A DNA stretch of 10,301 bases from UBA3775 sp964584255. Lineage in GTDB: Bacteria > Bacillota > Clostridia > Lachnospirales > Lachnospiraceae. Of the stretch, positions 1 through 6,992 are shown in pieces. The stretch spans positions 1-10,301 of the forward strand of contig CAZOZM010000029.1 of the NCBI GenBank assembly GCA_964584255.1, read 5' to 3'. Each line of letters begins with the position of its first letter. The first letter of the stretch is position 1. The notes below the pieces were generated by a model, which did not search any database, was not told the DNA's origin, and saw only the letters and a program-made list of their open reading frames with translations. Made by a program: the position numbers and the translations under genes.

Positions 1-115
1 CTAAAGCAGGGGGATTCTTGTTTCAACCACTACTGCATTGGTTAATACCTTACGGTATTCAATGACTTACACAGTGTCCACAAGCTAGATTATACTGTTC
101 CCATATGCCCTACGG
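1..115. repeat. Left direct repeat bracketing the conjugation operon
   Basis: This is the left member of a direct repeat pair with 10177-10291, with 113 of 115 positions identical. Differences are at 5 (A here, C in the other) and 103 (A here, G in the other). Similarity stops abruptly at 115/116, and on the other side the repeat runs off the window. Recombination between the copies would remove about 10.2 kb, the whole operon. Confidence 0.95.
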
Positions 116-116
116 G
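1..116 (-). ncRNA. Solo omegaRNA-like right-end copy of a TnpB/IS605-type element (truncated by window edge)
   Basis: Read on the minus strand this forms a chain of stem-loops. The first is a 6-bp hairpin, CCCGTA/TATGGG with one G·U pair (111-116 with 100-105). Next comes a 6-bp hairpin AATACC-GTAA-GGTATT with a GNRA-type loop (44-59), then AACCA/TGGTT (39-43 with 25-29). It ends in GTTGAAACAAGAATCCCCC, the start of the terminal hairpin cut by the window edge. IS200/IS605 elements that carry tnpB commonly end this way, with the guide RNA scaffold just after the tnpB stop. No tnpB lies upstream: the 106-aa gene stops at 121-123, only four bases before the first hairpin. The copy matches 10177-10291 at 113 of 115 positions. 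The family assignment is from recall of such ends; transcription as an RNA is inference. Confidence 0.6.
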
Positions 117-120
117 AAAA

Positions 121-441
121 TTAAAATTCATACTCTCTTCCATACTCTCTGGAATATTTTTTTTCACTGTCTAGTTCATTCTGCAATACGCGTTCTTGAA
201 TGTAAAAGGTATCTAATTCCTTTTCACTGATTTTTTCAATTGTCATTCCATATCTGCCTGCATCTGAGATTTCGTGTTGCATTTCTTTAGTGATATCACC
301 GATCACAAGAACTTGATCTGCTTCATACAAAGATTCAACGAATATCATCGTTTTTTTCAGCGCTCTTAATTTTTCTTTTATCAGTCGTTTTTTATTTTTA
401 TTACAAATTAAGTAGTATCGAGAAAAACTTTTTAATTTCAT
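121..441 (-). CDS. 106-aa protein with a possible deoxyribosyltransferase/DUF4406-like segment, last gene of the operon
   Basis: A small, basic, cytoplasmic protein with no signal peptide or membrane helix. Its N-terminus is Lys/Arg-rich (about residues 1-31). Residues about 35-72 read SLYEADQVLVIGDITKEM followed by HEISDAGRYGMTIEKISE. This beta-loop-helix-beta pattern recalls the C-terminal half of small Rossmann-like proteins related to nucleoside 2-deoxyribosyltransferases (DUF4406/DUF7768 type), where a hydrophobic strand and GxIxxGM-like turn precede a helix. The fold resemblance is inference and the usual N-terminal half is missing. The start has GGGAG about eight bases upstream and lies 17 bp after the preceding stop. 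The last residues contain a four-codon duplication (REYG REYE; 10-bp repeats at 129-138 and 141-150) right before the repeat element, so the C-terminus may have been altered by that insertion. Role in transfer is unknown. Confidence 0.7.
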   Translation of the reverse strand: MKLKSFSRYYLICNKNKKRLIKEKLRALKKTMIFVESLYEADQVLVIGDITKEMQHEISDAGRYGMTIEKISEKELDTFYIQERVLQNELDSEKKYSREYGREYEF

Positions 442-458
442 TTTCAGACTCCCTAAAT

Positions 459-950
459 TTATTCGTAATCTACAAATACAAAATCATAGTTTTGACTATC
501 CCAATTTACAGTTGCATATAAAAATGTATTCTTTTCATTTTCTAGTGTAAAATAAAGCTGCATAGATTTTTCTTTGTAATTTACCTGCACTACATTTGTG
601 CAATAAACTTTATCAATGTCATAACCGGCGGCATAGATTTCTTTTTGCATCTGTTTTGTAAAGTCAGTAATGTCATTTATATACTGCTCTAACTCCTGGT
701 CCATATCTAAAATCTGAAAATCTATTGATTCTATGTATTCATCGGTTATTTCTCTGTTATTGATTATATTATCTGCTGTAATTTCTTGCTTTATTTCAGA
801 TATATCAAGTTCTCGTTTTGATTCGTTTGTTTTTGGCGTTTTTGATGTTATATCATCTTTTGGTTTATACAAATTCCAATAGCACAACCCACAAACAAAC
901 ACAGTTGTTGCTATAATCAATGCACTTATATATAATATTTTCTTTTTCAT
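459..950 (-). CDS. 163-aa membrane-anchored conjugation-operon protein of unknown function
   Basis: The N-terminus has a Lys-rich start and one hydrophobic helix (about residues 4-25), followed by a polar Lys/Thr/Glu linker (about 28-60) and an acidic domain ending at VFVDYE. This predicts an exported domain held by an uncleaved signal anchor. Cysteines sit in the helix (VCGLC), but the residue before each is not the small residue of a normal lipobox, so a lipoprotein is unlikely. The gene starts 10 bases after the stop of the wall hydrolase and has no clear Shine-Dalgarno sequence, suggesting translation by re-initiation. Its place after the hydrolase resembles the small exported proteins (TrsH type) of staphylococcal tra regions, but I recognise no family motif. 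It could be an assembly factor or surface protein of the transfer apparatus. Confidence 0.75.
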   Translation of the reverse strand: MKKKILYISALIIATTVFVCGLCYWNLYKPKDDITSKTPKTNESKRELDISEIKQEITADNIINNREITDEYIESIDFQILDMDQELEQYINDITDFTKQMQKEIYAAGYDIDKVYCTNVVQVNYKEKSMQLYFTLENEKNTFLYATVNWDSQNYDFVFVDYE

Positions 951-960
951 TTTATTACCA

Positions 961-2004
961 TTACATATACTGTGTTGGATTTACAGGGTTCCCATTAATC
1001 TCCAACTGAAAATGCAAATGATTTCCTGAAGAATATCCCGTGGTTCCAACACAACCTATCTGTTGTCCTTTTTTTACTGTTTGTCCTGCACTTACACATA
1101 ATTTCGAATGATGCATGTACTTAGTTACGAAACCATTCCCATGATCTATGACCACCCAATTTCCGGCACTATCGCTCCAACCAGCAATTATTACACTTCC
1201 TTCTTTTGCTGCATAAGTAGGTGTTCCAGCCGGAGCAGCATAATCTACTCCGTTGTGATAGGAATTGTCCCATTCTCGATATCCAAAGGTGCTAGATATG
1301 TAAGTAAGTTCTGGACAAGGATGACAAAAAGTACCATCACCTACAACTAGAATCTCCGAACTTCCTTTTTCAAAACTTGCCACTGTCATATTGTCAAATT
1401 TGTACAAATCATACGTCTGATATAGATTGATCAATTTTTGCGGATAATCCGGATCAGTAGCATATCCAGCTCTCCATATAGCATAGGCCCAATCATCATC
1501 GTTTTTAGCTGATTCTGTTTGTGCTGTATATCGTTCTGTACATAACAAGATAGCATGATCCTCAATGCTTTCTTTCACATTGTTATATTTTCTGAAAGGT
1601 TCATTTATTGTAATATACGTTGATCCAGTATATTCTTGGGTAGCATAAAGCTTTGAGCCAGCAGTTCCACTCCCTTTGATCCCAAATAAATTGTTACATT
1701 CATATGCAAGTAAAGATAAACCACCTGGATAGTTTCCTCTACTCTCTAGGATAATCTGAGCTAGTGTTAATGCAGCGGGTACGCCATATTTCTCTTGCGT
1801 TTCTAGCGAACCAATAATCATGTCATTTGTTAATATTTTAGGAAGGTTTTCTATCTGTATGGATTTTTCTTTCTCTGTTTTTTCTTTATTTCCAAACAAT
1901 ACATAACTTTGTTGATAGCTTTGGATAATCCCACCGATACCTACAATCGTAAGTACTACCATCAAAATGCCTGCAATGATTGCTCCTTTTTTAAAAAAAC
2001 GCAT
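961..2004 (-). CDS. Membrane-anchored bifunctional peptidoglycan hydrolase (GH73 glucosaminidase plus M23 endopeptidase), TrsG/VirB1-like
   Basis: This enzyme opens the cell wall locally for the conjugation channel. Residues about 8-28 form an uncleaved membrane anchor, so the enzyme works on the outer face. Residues about 58-200 look like a GH73-type glucosaminidase: AQIILESRG carries the likely catalytic Glu (E87), followed by NNLFGIKG. Residues about 235-347 form an M23 (lysostaphin-type) zinc metallopeptidase with intact ligands: H250 and D254 in HNGVD, a His pair at 298-299, and H329/H331 in HLHF. Both domains look active, for cleaving glycan strands and peptide crosslinks. Many Gram-positive transfer hydrolases pair a lysozyme domain with CHAP/NlpC instead. 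The start ATG follows the VirB4 stop directly, and its AGGAGGA Shine-Dalgarno lies in the last VirB4 codons, so the two are translationally coupled. Confidence 0.93.
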   Translation of the reverse strand: MRFFKKGAIIAGILMVVLTIVGIGGIIQSYQQSYVLFGNKEKTEKEKSIQIENLPKILTNDMIIGSLETQEKYGVPAALTLAQIILESRGNYPGGLSLLAYECNNLFGIKGSGTAGSKLYATQEYTGSTYITINEPFRKYNNVKESIEDHAILLCTERYTAQTESAKNDDDWAYAIWRAGYATDPDYPQKLINLYQTYDLYKFDNMTVASFEKGSSEILVVGDGTFCHPCPELTYISSTFGYREWDNSYHNGVDYAAPAGTPTYAAKEGSVIIAGWSDSAGNWVVIDHGNGFVTKYMHHSKLCVSAGQTVKKGQQIGCVGTTGYSSGNHLHFQLEINGNPVNPTQYM

Positions 2005-3924
2005 TTAGATTCCTCCTGTAAATAACTGCTTCTCTTCCTCTGTTACATGCACGTGGAACTCTAGATTTTGTTCGCCTGAAATACAAAGAATGTTATCCCC
2101 CATTTCTAAGGTTGGAATCCTTGATATCTGTGATTGCGTTAATTCGTTTTGGAAAACAGTATTGATCAAACTTAATGCATTTCCATCTTGATGGAATATG
2201 AATTTATATTGTGTTAATTCAAATACAGTTTTTAGTTTATTGATTGCGATATCGGAACTTCCTTCCGGCACATAATCTCGAATGGATTGACTGGCCATCA
2301 TGATCCCACCAAAATATTTTCGTGCTTCTCTTAAATAAATAGTAATCAAATCCAATGCTTGCAGTTTTTGCGTATTGATCCAACGATGCGATTCGTCTAT
2401 GATGATTAAAAACTTAACGATATCCTGCTTTTTGATTTTTTCTTTATTGTATAAATCATTCATAACTTGTCCATTCGTTACACAGTTGTCCCAACATAGA
2501 GATACCATATTAAAGATTACGGCATCAAATATCTGTGGCTCTAGTTCTTTAATCGTGGAAATGTCAAATGTAACAATCTGTTCATCCAATATATTTTCTA
2601 ATGACGTATATCCGTTAAATATAGATCCATATGTAGCTACAATATTTTCTAACGTATTTTTTATATTATCTAGGATTAATAAATTTTTCTTTGCAACTTC
2701 CTCTTCCATCGGATTATATTTACTTGCTGATATCTTATTCATTTTTTTAATTGTGTAATCAAGAAGATCACCGAATGTAGGGTAGCTTTTTGCTGGAAGT
2801 CCAGTAATTTGAATCTCGCGATTCTCCAGTTCTGGATTCAGATCAAATTCAAAGTATAATTCTCTGATCAGATTTGCAAAATGCGTAATCTCTTGTTGTT
2901 CTGCTCCTGGCACAAGGAATTTATAAATTGTCGTTACTTTAGATATATGGCGCTGAAAATTAACTGTTTCAATTTCGCCTGAACGAAGAATTTCTAATGG
3001 ATTCAACATTCCGTTTGTACCATCCAACTTTATGATCTTTCCACCTCTAGCTTTTGTAAGAGTTGCAAATTCCCCGGATATATCAAATGTGCGTACATAA
3101 TCCCCTCTTGCTGCACGATCATCAAACCGTTTTTTCAACCACGTTGATTTTCCAGATCCCATGGTTCCGAACACGACAGAGTTGTAATATAGTCTTGTGG
3201 CTGTTTTTGTAAATTCGTCAAATAGTACATTACCACCACATGGCGTATATCCTGCATAAGATCCTTCCGGATCATCTAAAGAAGAAAAATGAAATGGATT
3301 GCCAATTGCTAATGCCTGCGTAGTGATTGGTTGTCCTGGCACATCAAATGGATTTGCTGTTTGCTCTGTATACGATTGGTATACGGATATCCATTCATTT
3401 TTAGATTCGTTCAAAAATACGGCAGCTCGATAAGTGTTACTCTCTAATATATTGATCAGTTTTTTTACCTTCTCTTCTAATGCTGCTTTACTCCTGTCTG
3501 ATATAAAAATTCTAATTTTTACAAGTTTGATTACCTCTCCCAATGACGATATTTCCTGATACAACGTTTTCATTTCTTTTACACGTTGTTCTGCATCGTA
3601 TTGTTCTACGAAATCTTGTGCATATTGATAACGTACCATTTGTTCTTTTAAAGATTTATTGATGTTTTTCATAACTTCTGTTACATCGTCTGTTGAGATG
3701 TCTATTGTTGTAACAGTATCTTTAATTCGACAAACTGTGCGTAACCAGCTTGCGTATACTTTTCCCGGAAATTTATAAATATGTAAACAACATTCATACC
3801 CTGTTCCAGTGCGAATCATTCCTTCATCACGAAAGGATATCCCTCCTTGCGGTTGTATCTTGCTAATTAAAAGGAAATCTGTTTTTACTGTATCTTCCGG
3901 TTTTGTTTTTTTTAAACTTCTCAT
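2005..3924 (-). CDS. virB4: VirB4/TrsE-family conjugation ATPase
   Basis: This is the main assembly ATPase of the type IV secretion system, acting on the cytoplasmic face of the membrane with the TrsC, TrsD and VirB6 homologues. It has 639 residues, normal for Gram-positive TraE/TrsE proteins. The N-terminal alpha/beta domain spans about 15-200. The RecA-like domain has Walker A GTMGSGKST (253-261), and Walker B FLIIIDES (505-512) followed by HRWI. Further family-like stretches are LDGTNGMLNPLEI (300-312) and LREARKYFGGIMMASQS (531-547), typical of the sensor/arginine-finger part. There are no membrane helices. The start has GGGGAG about seven bases upstream and lies 17 bp after the TrsD-like gene. 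The C-terminal codons TGGI encode the ribosome binding site of the next gene. All key residues are intact. Confidence 0.95.
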   Translation of the reverse strand: MRSLKKTKPEDTVKTDFLLISKIQPQGGISFRDEGMIRTGTGYECCLHIYKFPGKVYASWLRTVCRIKDTVTTIDISTDDVTEVMKNINKSLKEQMVRYQYAQDFVEQYDAEQRVKEMKTLYQEISSLGEVIKLVKIRIFISDRSKAALEEKVKKLINILESNTYRAAVFLNESKNEWISVYQSYTEQTANPFDVPGQPITTQALAIGNPFHFSSLDDPEGSYAGYTPCGGNVLFDEFTKTATRLYYNSVVFGTMGSGKSTWLKKRFDDRAARGDYVRTFDISGEFATLTKARGGKIIKLDGTNGMLNPLEILRSGEIETVNFQRHISKVTTIYKFLVPGAEQQEITHFANLIRELYFEFDLNPELENREIQITGLPAKSYPTFGDLLDYTIKKMNKISASKYNPMEEEVAKKNLLILDNIKNTLENIVATYGSIFNGYTSLENILDEQIVTFDISTIKELEPQIFDAVIFNMVSLCWDNCVTNGQVMNDLYNKEKIKKQDIVKFLIIIDESHRWINTQKLQALDLITIYLREARKYFGGIMMASQSIRDYVPEGSSDIAINKLKTVFELTQYKFIFHQDGNALSLINTVFQNELTQSQISRIPTLEMGDNILCISGEQNLEFHVHVTEEEKQLFTGGI

Positions 3925-3941
3925 ATGTCTCTCCCCTTAAC

Positions 3942-4610
3942 TTAGAATATGTGAGAACATTTATTCATCAGTTTATACAAGATTTGAATTTTTTTGTCTG
4001 CACTTATTTCTTCTAGTAATCCCATTTTTCCAGTAGACAATACACTCAATATAGATCTGCGGTTATTTTCGAAAGTATTCTTATCTTTTGAGTAATACAT
4101 CAAATAAAATTCTCTTGACGTACTATTTTTCTCCAACCATTCTAACTGATAAATCTTTTTTTCCTGTGCTTTTCTAATTTCAGGATTTTTCGTATGTTCC
4201 ATCTTATATCTCCAATATTCCTGCTGACATGAAGTGTTACATGGATAATTCATCGTAACAATTTTTAGATCATCTGGATAAGTTTTATACAGTTTCACAA
4301 ACTTCATTGCATCCCAATTGAGTTCATCTTCTGATGCACTATTTAAATCTTTTGTATGGATCTTAAAAAAGTCCATATACATCCCATTTCTCATAACAAA
4401 ACATTTCAAGTTCTGATCATAATAATCAACGGTTGGAATTTTAGTAAATTGTGGATCTACTTTTACAACTTCATCTTCTTGTATTTCTTTCTCTTTTGCT
4501 AATTTTCTTTTTTTACATTTTGTAACGATCAATACAATAAATAGAACAATACAGACTATAAGAATAAGAAATCCCACACTTAATGTAACTATACTCTGAA
4601 GGTCAAACAT
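3942..4610 (-). CDS. TrsD/TraD-like membrane protein resembling a VirB4 N-terminal domain
   Basis: This 222-aa protein has one strong N-terminal transmembrane helix (about residues 7-30), a basic stop-transfer run (KCKKRKLAK) and a soluble cytoplasmic domain. The domain ends in NRRSILSVLSTGKMGLLEEISADKKIQILYKLMNK, which reads like the N-terminal non-ATPase region of VirB4/TraE proteins. There is no Walker motif. Its length and position, directly between a TrsC-like and a TrsE-like gene, match TrsD of staphylococcal plasmids. I infer that it anchors or regulates the VirB4 ATPase at the membrane. The start codon overlaps the end of the upstream gene by 8 bp (ATGTTTGA) and has an AAGGAGG site six bases upstream, so translation is coupled. 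It is not a broken-off VirB4 N-terminus, because the downstream VirB4 has its own N-terminal domain. Confidence 0.8.
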   Translation of the reverse strand: MFDLQSIVTLSVGFLILIVCIVLFIVLIVTKCKKRKLAKEKEIQEDEVVKVDPQFTKIPTVDYYDQNLKCFVMRNGMYMDFFKIHTKDLNSASEDELNWDAMKFVKLYKTYPDDLKIVTMNYPCNTSCQQEYWRYKMEHTKNPEIRKAQEKKIYQLEWLEKNSTSREFYLMYYSKDKNTFENNRRSILSVLSTGKMGLLEEISADKKIQILYKLMNKCSHIF

Positions 4611-4926
4611 CTTCTTCCTCCTTTTTTATCGTAGTATATGCAATCTTTGTCGGACGATATACGCATCTATCTCTTTTTAGATAAATAATCACTGTTTGAT
4701 AAATTCTTCTCTTTTTATTTATTGGACTTGGTAAAGTTAATAATACAGCCATGATTATAGAAAAAATCCAAAAAGGAATCTGCAATGCCTGATGTACAAC
4801 ATTTGCTAAAAGTGAAGTTAAAATCATGTATGCAATTAAAAAGAAAAAATCAAGTGCATACATCCATAGCATGACTTTTGTTTCCGATTTTATTTCTTGT
4901 GGCATTGTATACGATTCATTGATCAT
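4603..4926 (-). CDS. TrsC/PrgI-like (DUF5592-type) two-helix conjugation membrane protein
   Basis: A 107-aa protein with a short cytoplasmic N-terminus, two adjacent membrane helices (about residues 19-42 and 49-67) and a basic C-terminal tail with KRDRCVYRP (about 84-92). This hairpin followed by a conserved basic 'RxxYQxxxxxLxxDRxVYRP' tail is the pattern I associate with DUF5592/TrsC and, more distantly, PrgI and TcpE proteins. These act as VirB3-like partners of the VirB4 ATPase in the membrane. The gene is immediately upstream of the TrsD-like and VirB4 genes, as expected. The start has AAGGA nine bases upstream, and a hairpin sits between it and the VirB6-like gene. The last 8 bp overlap the next start codon. 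Family naming is from memory of the motif. Confidence 0.82.
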   Translation of the reverse strand: MINESYTMPQEIKSETKVMLWMYALDFFFLIAYMILTSLLANVVHQALQIPFWIFSIIMAVLLTLPSPINKKRRIYQTVIIYLKRDRCVYRPTKIAYTTIKKEEEDV

Positions 4927-4943
4927 TCTATCATTTCCTTTCT

Positions 4944-4963
4944 AGGTACTATTTATAGTACCT
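4944..4963. promoter_or_regulatory. Perfect 8-bp-stem palindrome between the VirB6-like and TrsC-like genes
   Basis: AGGTACTATTTATAGTACCT is a perfect inverted repeat (stem 4944-4951 with 4956-4963, loop TTTA). It lies one base after the VirB6-like stop codon in the direction of transcription, and before the ribosome binding site of the next gene. Its inner 18 bp match the palindrome at 9831-9848 at 17 positions. On the minus strand no U-run follows, so it is not a normal terminator for the operon. On the plus strand a T-rich stretch follows, so it could stop antisense transcription. An RNA-processing or mRNA-stabilising hairpin, or a protein binding site, are alternatives. Confidence 0.6.
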
Positions 4964-4964
4964 T

Positions 4965-6992
4965 TTATTTTTTCTTTTTTGTTGATGTGTTTGTTTGTTT
5001 TTTCGATGGTTCTAAATTAATTGTTTTTTGATCAGAAAAGCTATTTTCTTTCCTTGATATTGGTCGATTTTTTCCTTGATTTTTCGTAACATCGACATTC
5101 AAATCCATATCTTGCAAACTTGCATTTTCCTGCATATTTTTTGAAATATCTTTCTCTTTATCGCTTGTTTCTGCCGAATTATTTTCTAAACTGATATCTC
5201 CAGGATCTGCTGTTGTTTGTGTATCTTTCGGTATGTCATTTTGATCATTAGTATCCAAATCTAATTCATTAAGATCCTGTGGATTTGCATATTTACTCCA
5301 TGCATCATTCTGACTATCCGAAGGTCCATCATTTGTAACACCACTAACCCCATTCATATCATTTTCATCGTTTTGTGATTGCTTCCAATCCTGCTCCATC
5401 TGTTCGCTGGCTGATGCTCCAGAGACACCACTTTTATCAGAATCGGATAAATCCAACATATCACTAGATGAATTTTCAGGATTTTTTTCATTCATTGTTT
5501 TTTCACCTGATAATCCATCTTTTTCTAAATTTGAATCCTCTGTAGGATTATGATTTTGATTTGCGCTGTTTTGCTCATTATCTTTAGCAGATGAAGTGTT
5601 CTTGCTATCTGGAGGTACATTACTATCGTCTTTTTCATTGCCTCCGTTTTGTTGCCTTAACTCGTTCAAAATTCCCTCTTGCGTCTTTTGCATCTGATGC
5701 GAACGTGCAAGGTTCGCAGCTCCACCAACTGCGTGTGAAGCACCTCGAACCATATGCTGTGCAGCTATTAGTTTTCCTACAGTACTATTAAGACCAGCAT
5801 CAATCCCTGTGAGCTGCTGTATGATGTTAGGACCATCTATAATAGCAAATGTAATAAATGCTAAAAAGACATAATAAACTACACCATTCCCATATGTGTC
5901 ACTTATAAATCTTTCTGCCAAATAATATAGTTTTAGCAATACTGATGTCAGTAATAAAACAATATACCCGTTAATTATCGACTGTAATATTTTCACGGTC
6001 TTTTGAACACCGTTTAAATTAGCCGAATATAAAGGTGCAATAATTCTTGCAGTTACTATTTCGATGACAATCCTAACTACTTTGTAACTTATACAGATAT
6101 ATAAAATACATGTGCATAACAACGTTATGTAAATCGGAAAATAATCGACTTTATATCGATAATAAAATTCATTAAAGAAATCATTATCATCACTACTATT
6201 CCATCCAAATCCATTGTATACATCCGCTAAAGCATCCACTATTGATCCATCTTCCGCGTAATAATACGTCAATTTTTTTCCGAGGATTCCATCTTTCCCT
6301 TTTGCATCTTTTGATAATCTTTCGCTTTCGTAATTTAATACTTCGTTGATTTCAATTCTATCAATATCAAACGAATTATCTGGATAATGACATGTCGAAA
6401 GATCAAAGGAACCGTCTGCTAATACTGTTAACCCACCACATTGACTATCTATATATAAGAGATCGTATAAATGGGTATTCACGACCTCATCTGCAATAGT
6501 TCCTGATCCTGCTATTTCATTCATGGCTGATTGGATTGGACTTTGCAATGTAGCTAACAACCAAGAAGGCAATGCCAATGAGATTACAATCATAAAAAGT
6601 GCTGGTAATATTTTTGGTTTCTTTTCATGATCAATGATCAATATGATTCCTAATCCACAAATAGAAACGGCCATAATTGCTCCAAATAACACTTCCAATT
6701 TGTCCATCATATCTGAGCTTTCAATGTATTGTGTAAAATCTATAAATCCTATGGATTTGCTATATAAAAGCGCACATGCATCTGCAACCCACACAAAGAG
6801 CTTAACAATTGCCCATCCAACGGATCGAAAAAAGGAAGTAATAAGATTATTTTCTACAAACAAATCTGGAAAATTTGTTAATACAGAAATAATCGTGCTA
6901 TCCTCTGTTGCCAATACATTGGTTGATAGACAAACCGTACATAGAATTATAAAGCCTATAATTATTAACGTTTTCTTACCTTTCTTCTTCAT
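4965..6992 (-). CDS. VirB6/TrbL-like polytopic channel protein with long disordered C-terminal tail
   Basis: This is the likely inner-membrane channel subunit. I chose the ATG at 6990-6992 because AAAGGAG lies just upstream. A longer in-frame start at 7040 adds 16 residues but lies inside the overlapping small gene and has no comparable site. In the 675-aa form, residues 1-29 look like a cleavable signal peptide (KKKGKK, hydrophobic core, VLA before TEDS). About seven more helices lie near 56-78, 99-121, 128-150, 285-305, 306-325, 338-356 and 368-388, with a large extracytoplasmic loop (about 152-284) that holds three cysteines. A DGPNII motif followed by GIDAG (386-400) resembles a conserved segment of Firmicute VirB6/TrsL-like proteins. 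From about residue 447 the last 229 residues are a hydrophilic Asn/Asp/Ser/Gln-rich tail ending in KKKK, probably cytoplasmic and disordered. Confidence 0.88.
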   Translation of the reverse strand: MKKKGKKTLIIIGFIILCTVCLSTNVLATEDSTIISVLTNFPDLFVENNLITSFFRSVGWAIVKLFVWVADACALLYSKSIGFIDFTQYIESSDMMDKLEVLFGAIMAVSICGLGIILIIDHEKKPKILPALFMIVISLALPSWLLATLQSPIQSAMNEIAGSGTIADEVVNTHLYDLLYIDSQCGGLTVLADGSFDLSTCHYPDNSFDIDRIEINEVLNYESERLSKDAKGKDGILGKKLTYYYAEDGSIVDALADVYNGFGWNSSDDNDFFNEFYYRYKVDYFPIYITLLCTCILYICISYKVVRIVIEIVTARIIAPLYSANLNGVQKTVKILQSIINGYIVLLLTSVLLKLYYLAERFISDTYGNGVVYYVFLAFITFAIIDGPNIIQQLTGIDAGLNSTVGKLIAAQHMVRGASHAVGGAANLARSHQMQKTQEGILNELRQQNGGNEKDDSNVPPDSKNTSSAKDNEQNSANQNHNPTEDSNLEKDGLSGEKTMNEKNPENSSSDMLDLSDSDKSGVSGASASEQMEQDWKQSQNDENDMNGVSGVTNDGPSDSQNDAWSKYANPQDLNELDLDTNDQNDIPKDTQTTADPGDISLENNSAETSDKEKDISKNMQENASLQDMDLNVDVTKNQGKNRPISRKENSFSDQKTINLEPSKKQTNTSTKKKK

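Noticed and set aside
1..115. CRISPR repeat or circular-contig overlap explaining the terminal repeats
   Set aside because: Only two copies about 10 kb apart with no spacers. They differ at two positions and have unrelated outer flanks, so a simple circular end overlap does not fit.
459..950. Lipoprotein signal in the 163-aa protein
   Set aside because: The cysteines near residues 20-23 follow Val and Leu instead of the small residue needed before a lipobox Cys.
1108..1350. 80-aa plus-strand ORF
   Set aside because: It lies opposite the M23 domain of the wall hydrolase, has no ribosome binding site and no recognisable motif; a shadow frame.
2375..2758. 127-aa plus-strand ORF with hydrophobic stretches
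   Set aside because: It is entirely antisense to the VirB4 ATPase domain; the hydrophobicity is an artefact of complementing an AT-rich coding sequence.
3924..3942. VirB4 split by a frameshift into the 222-aa and 639-aa proteins
   Set aside because: The 639-aa protein is a full-length VirB4 with its own N-terminal domain and ribosome binding site, and the 222-aa protein has its own membrane helix; order and size match TrsD-TrsE.
4944..4985. Intrinsic terminator of the operon at the 4944-4963 palindrome
   Set aside because: The T-run is on the plus-strand side only; in the direction of operon transcription no U-tract follows, and the genes continue with close spacing.
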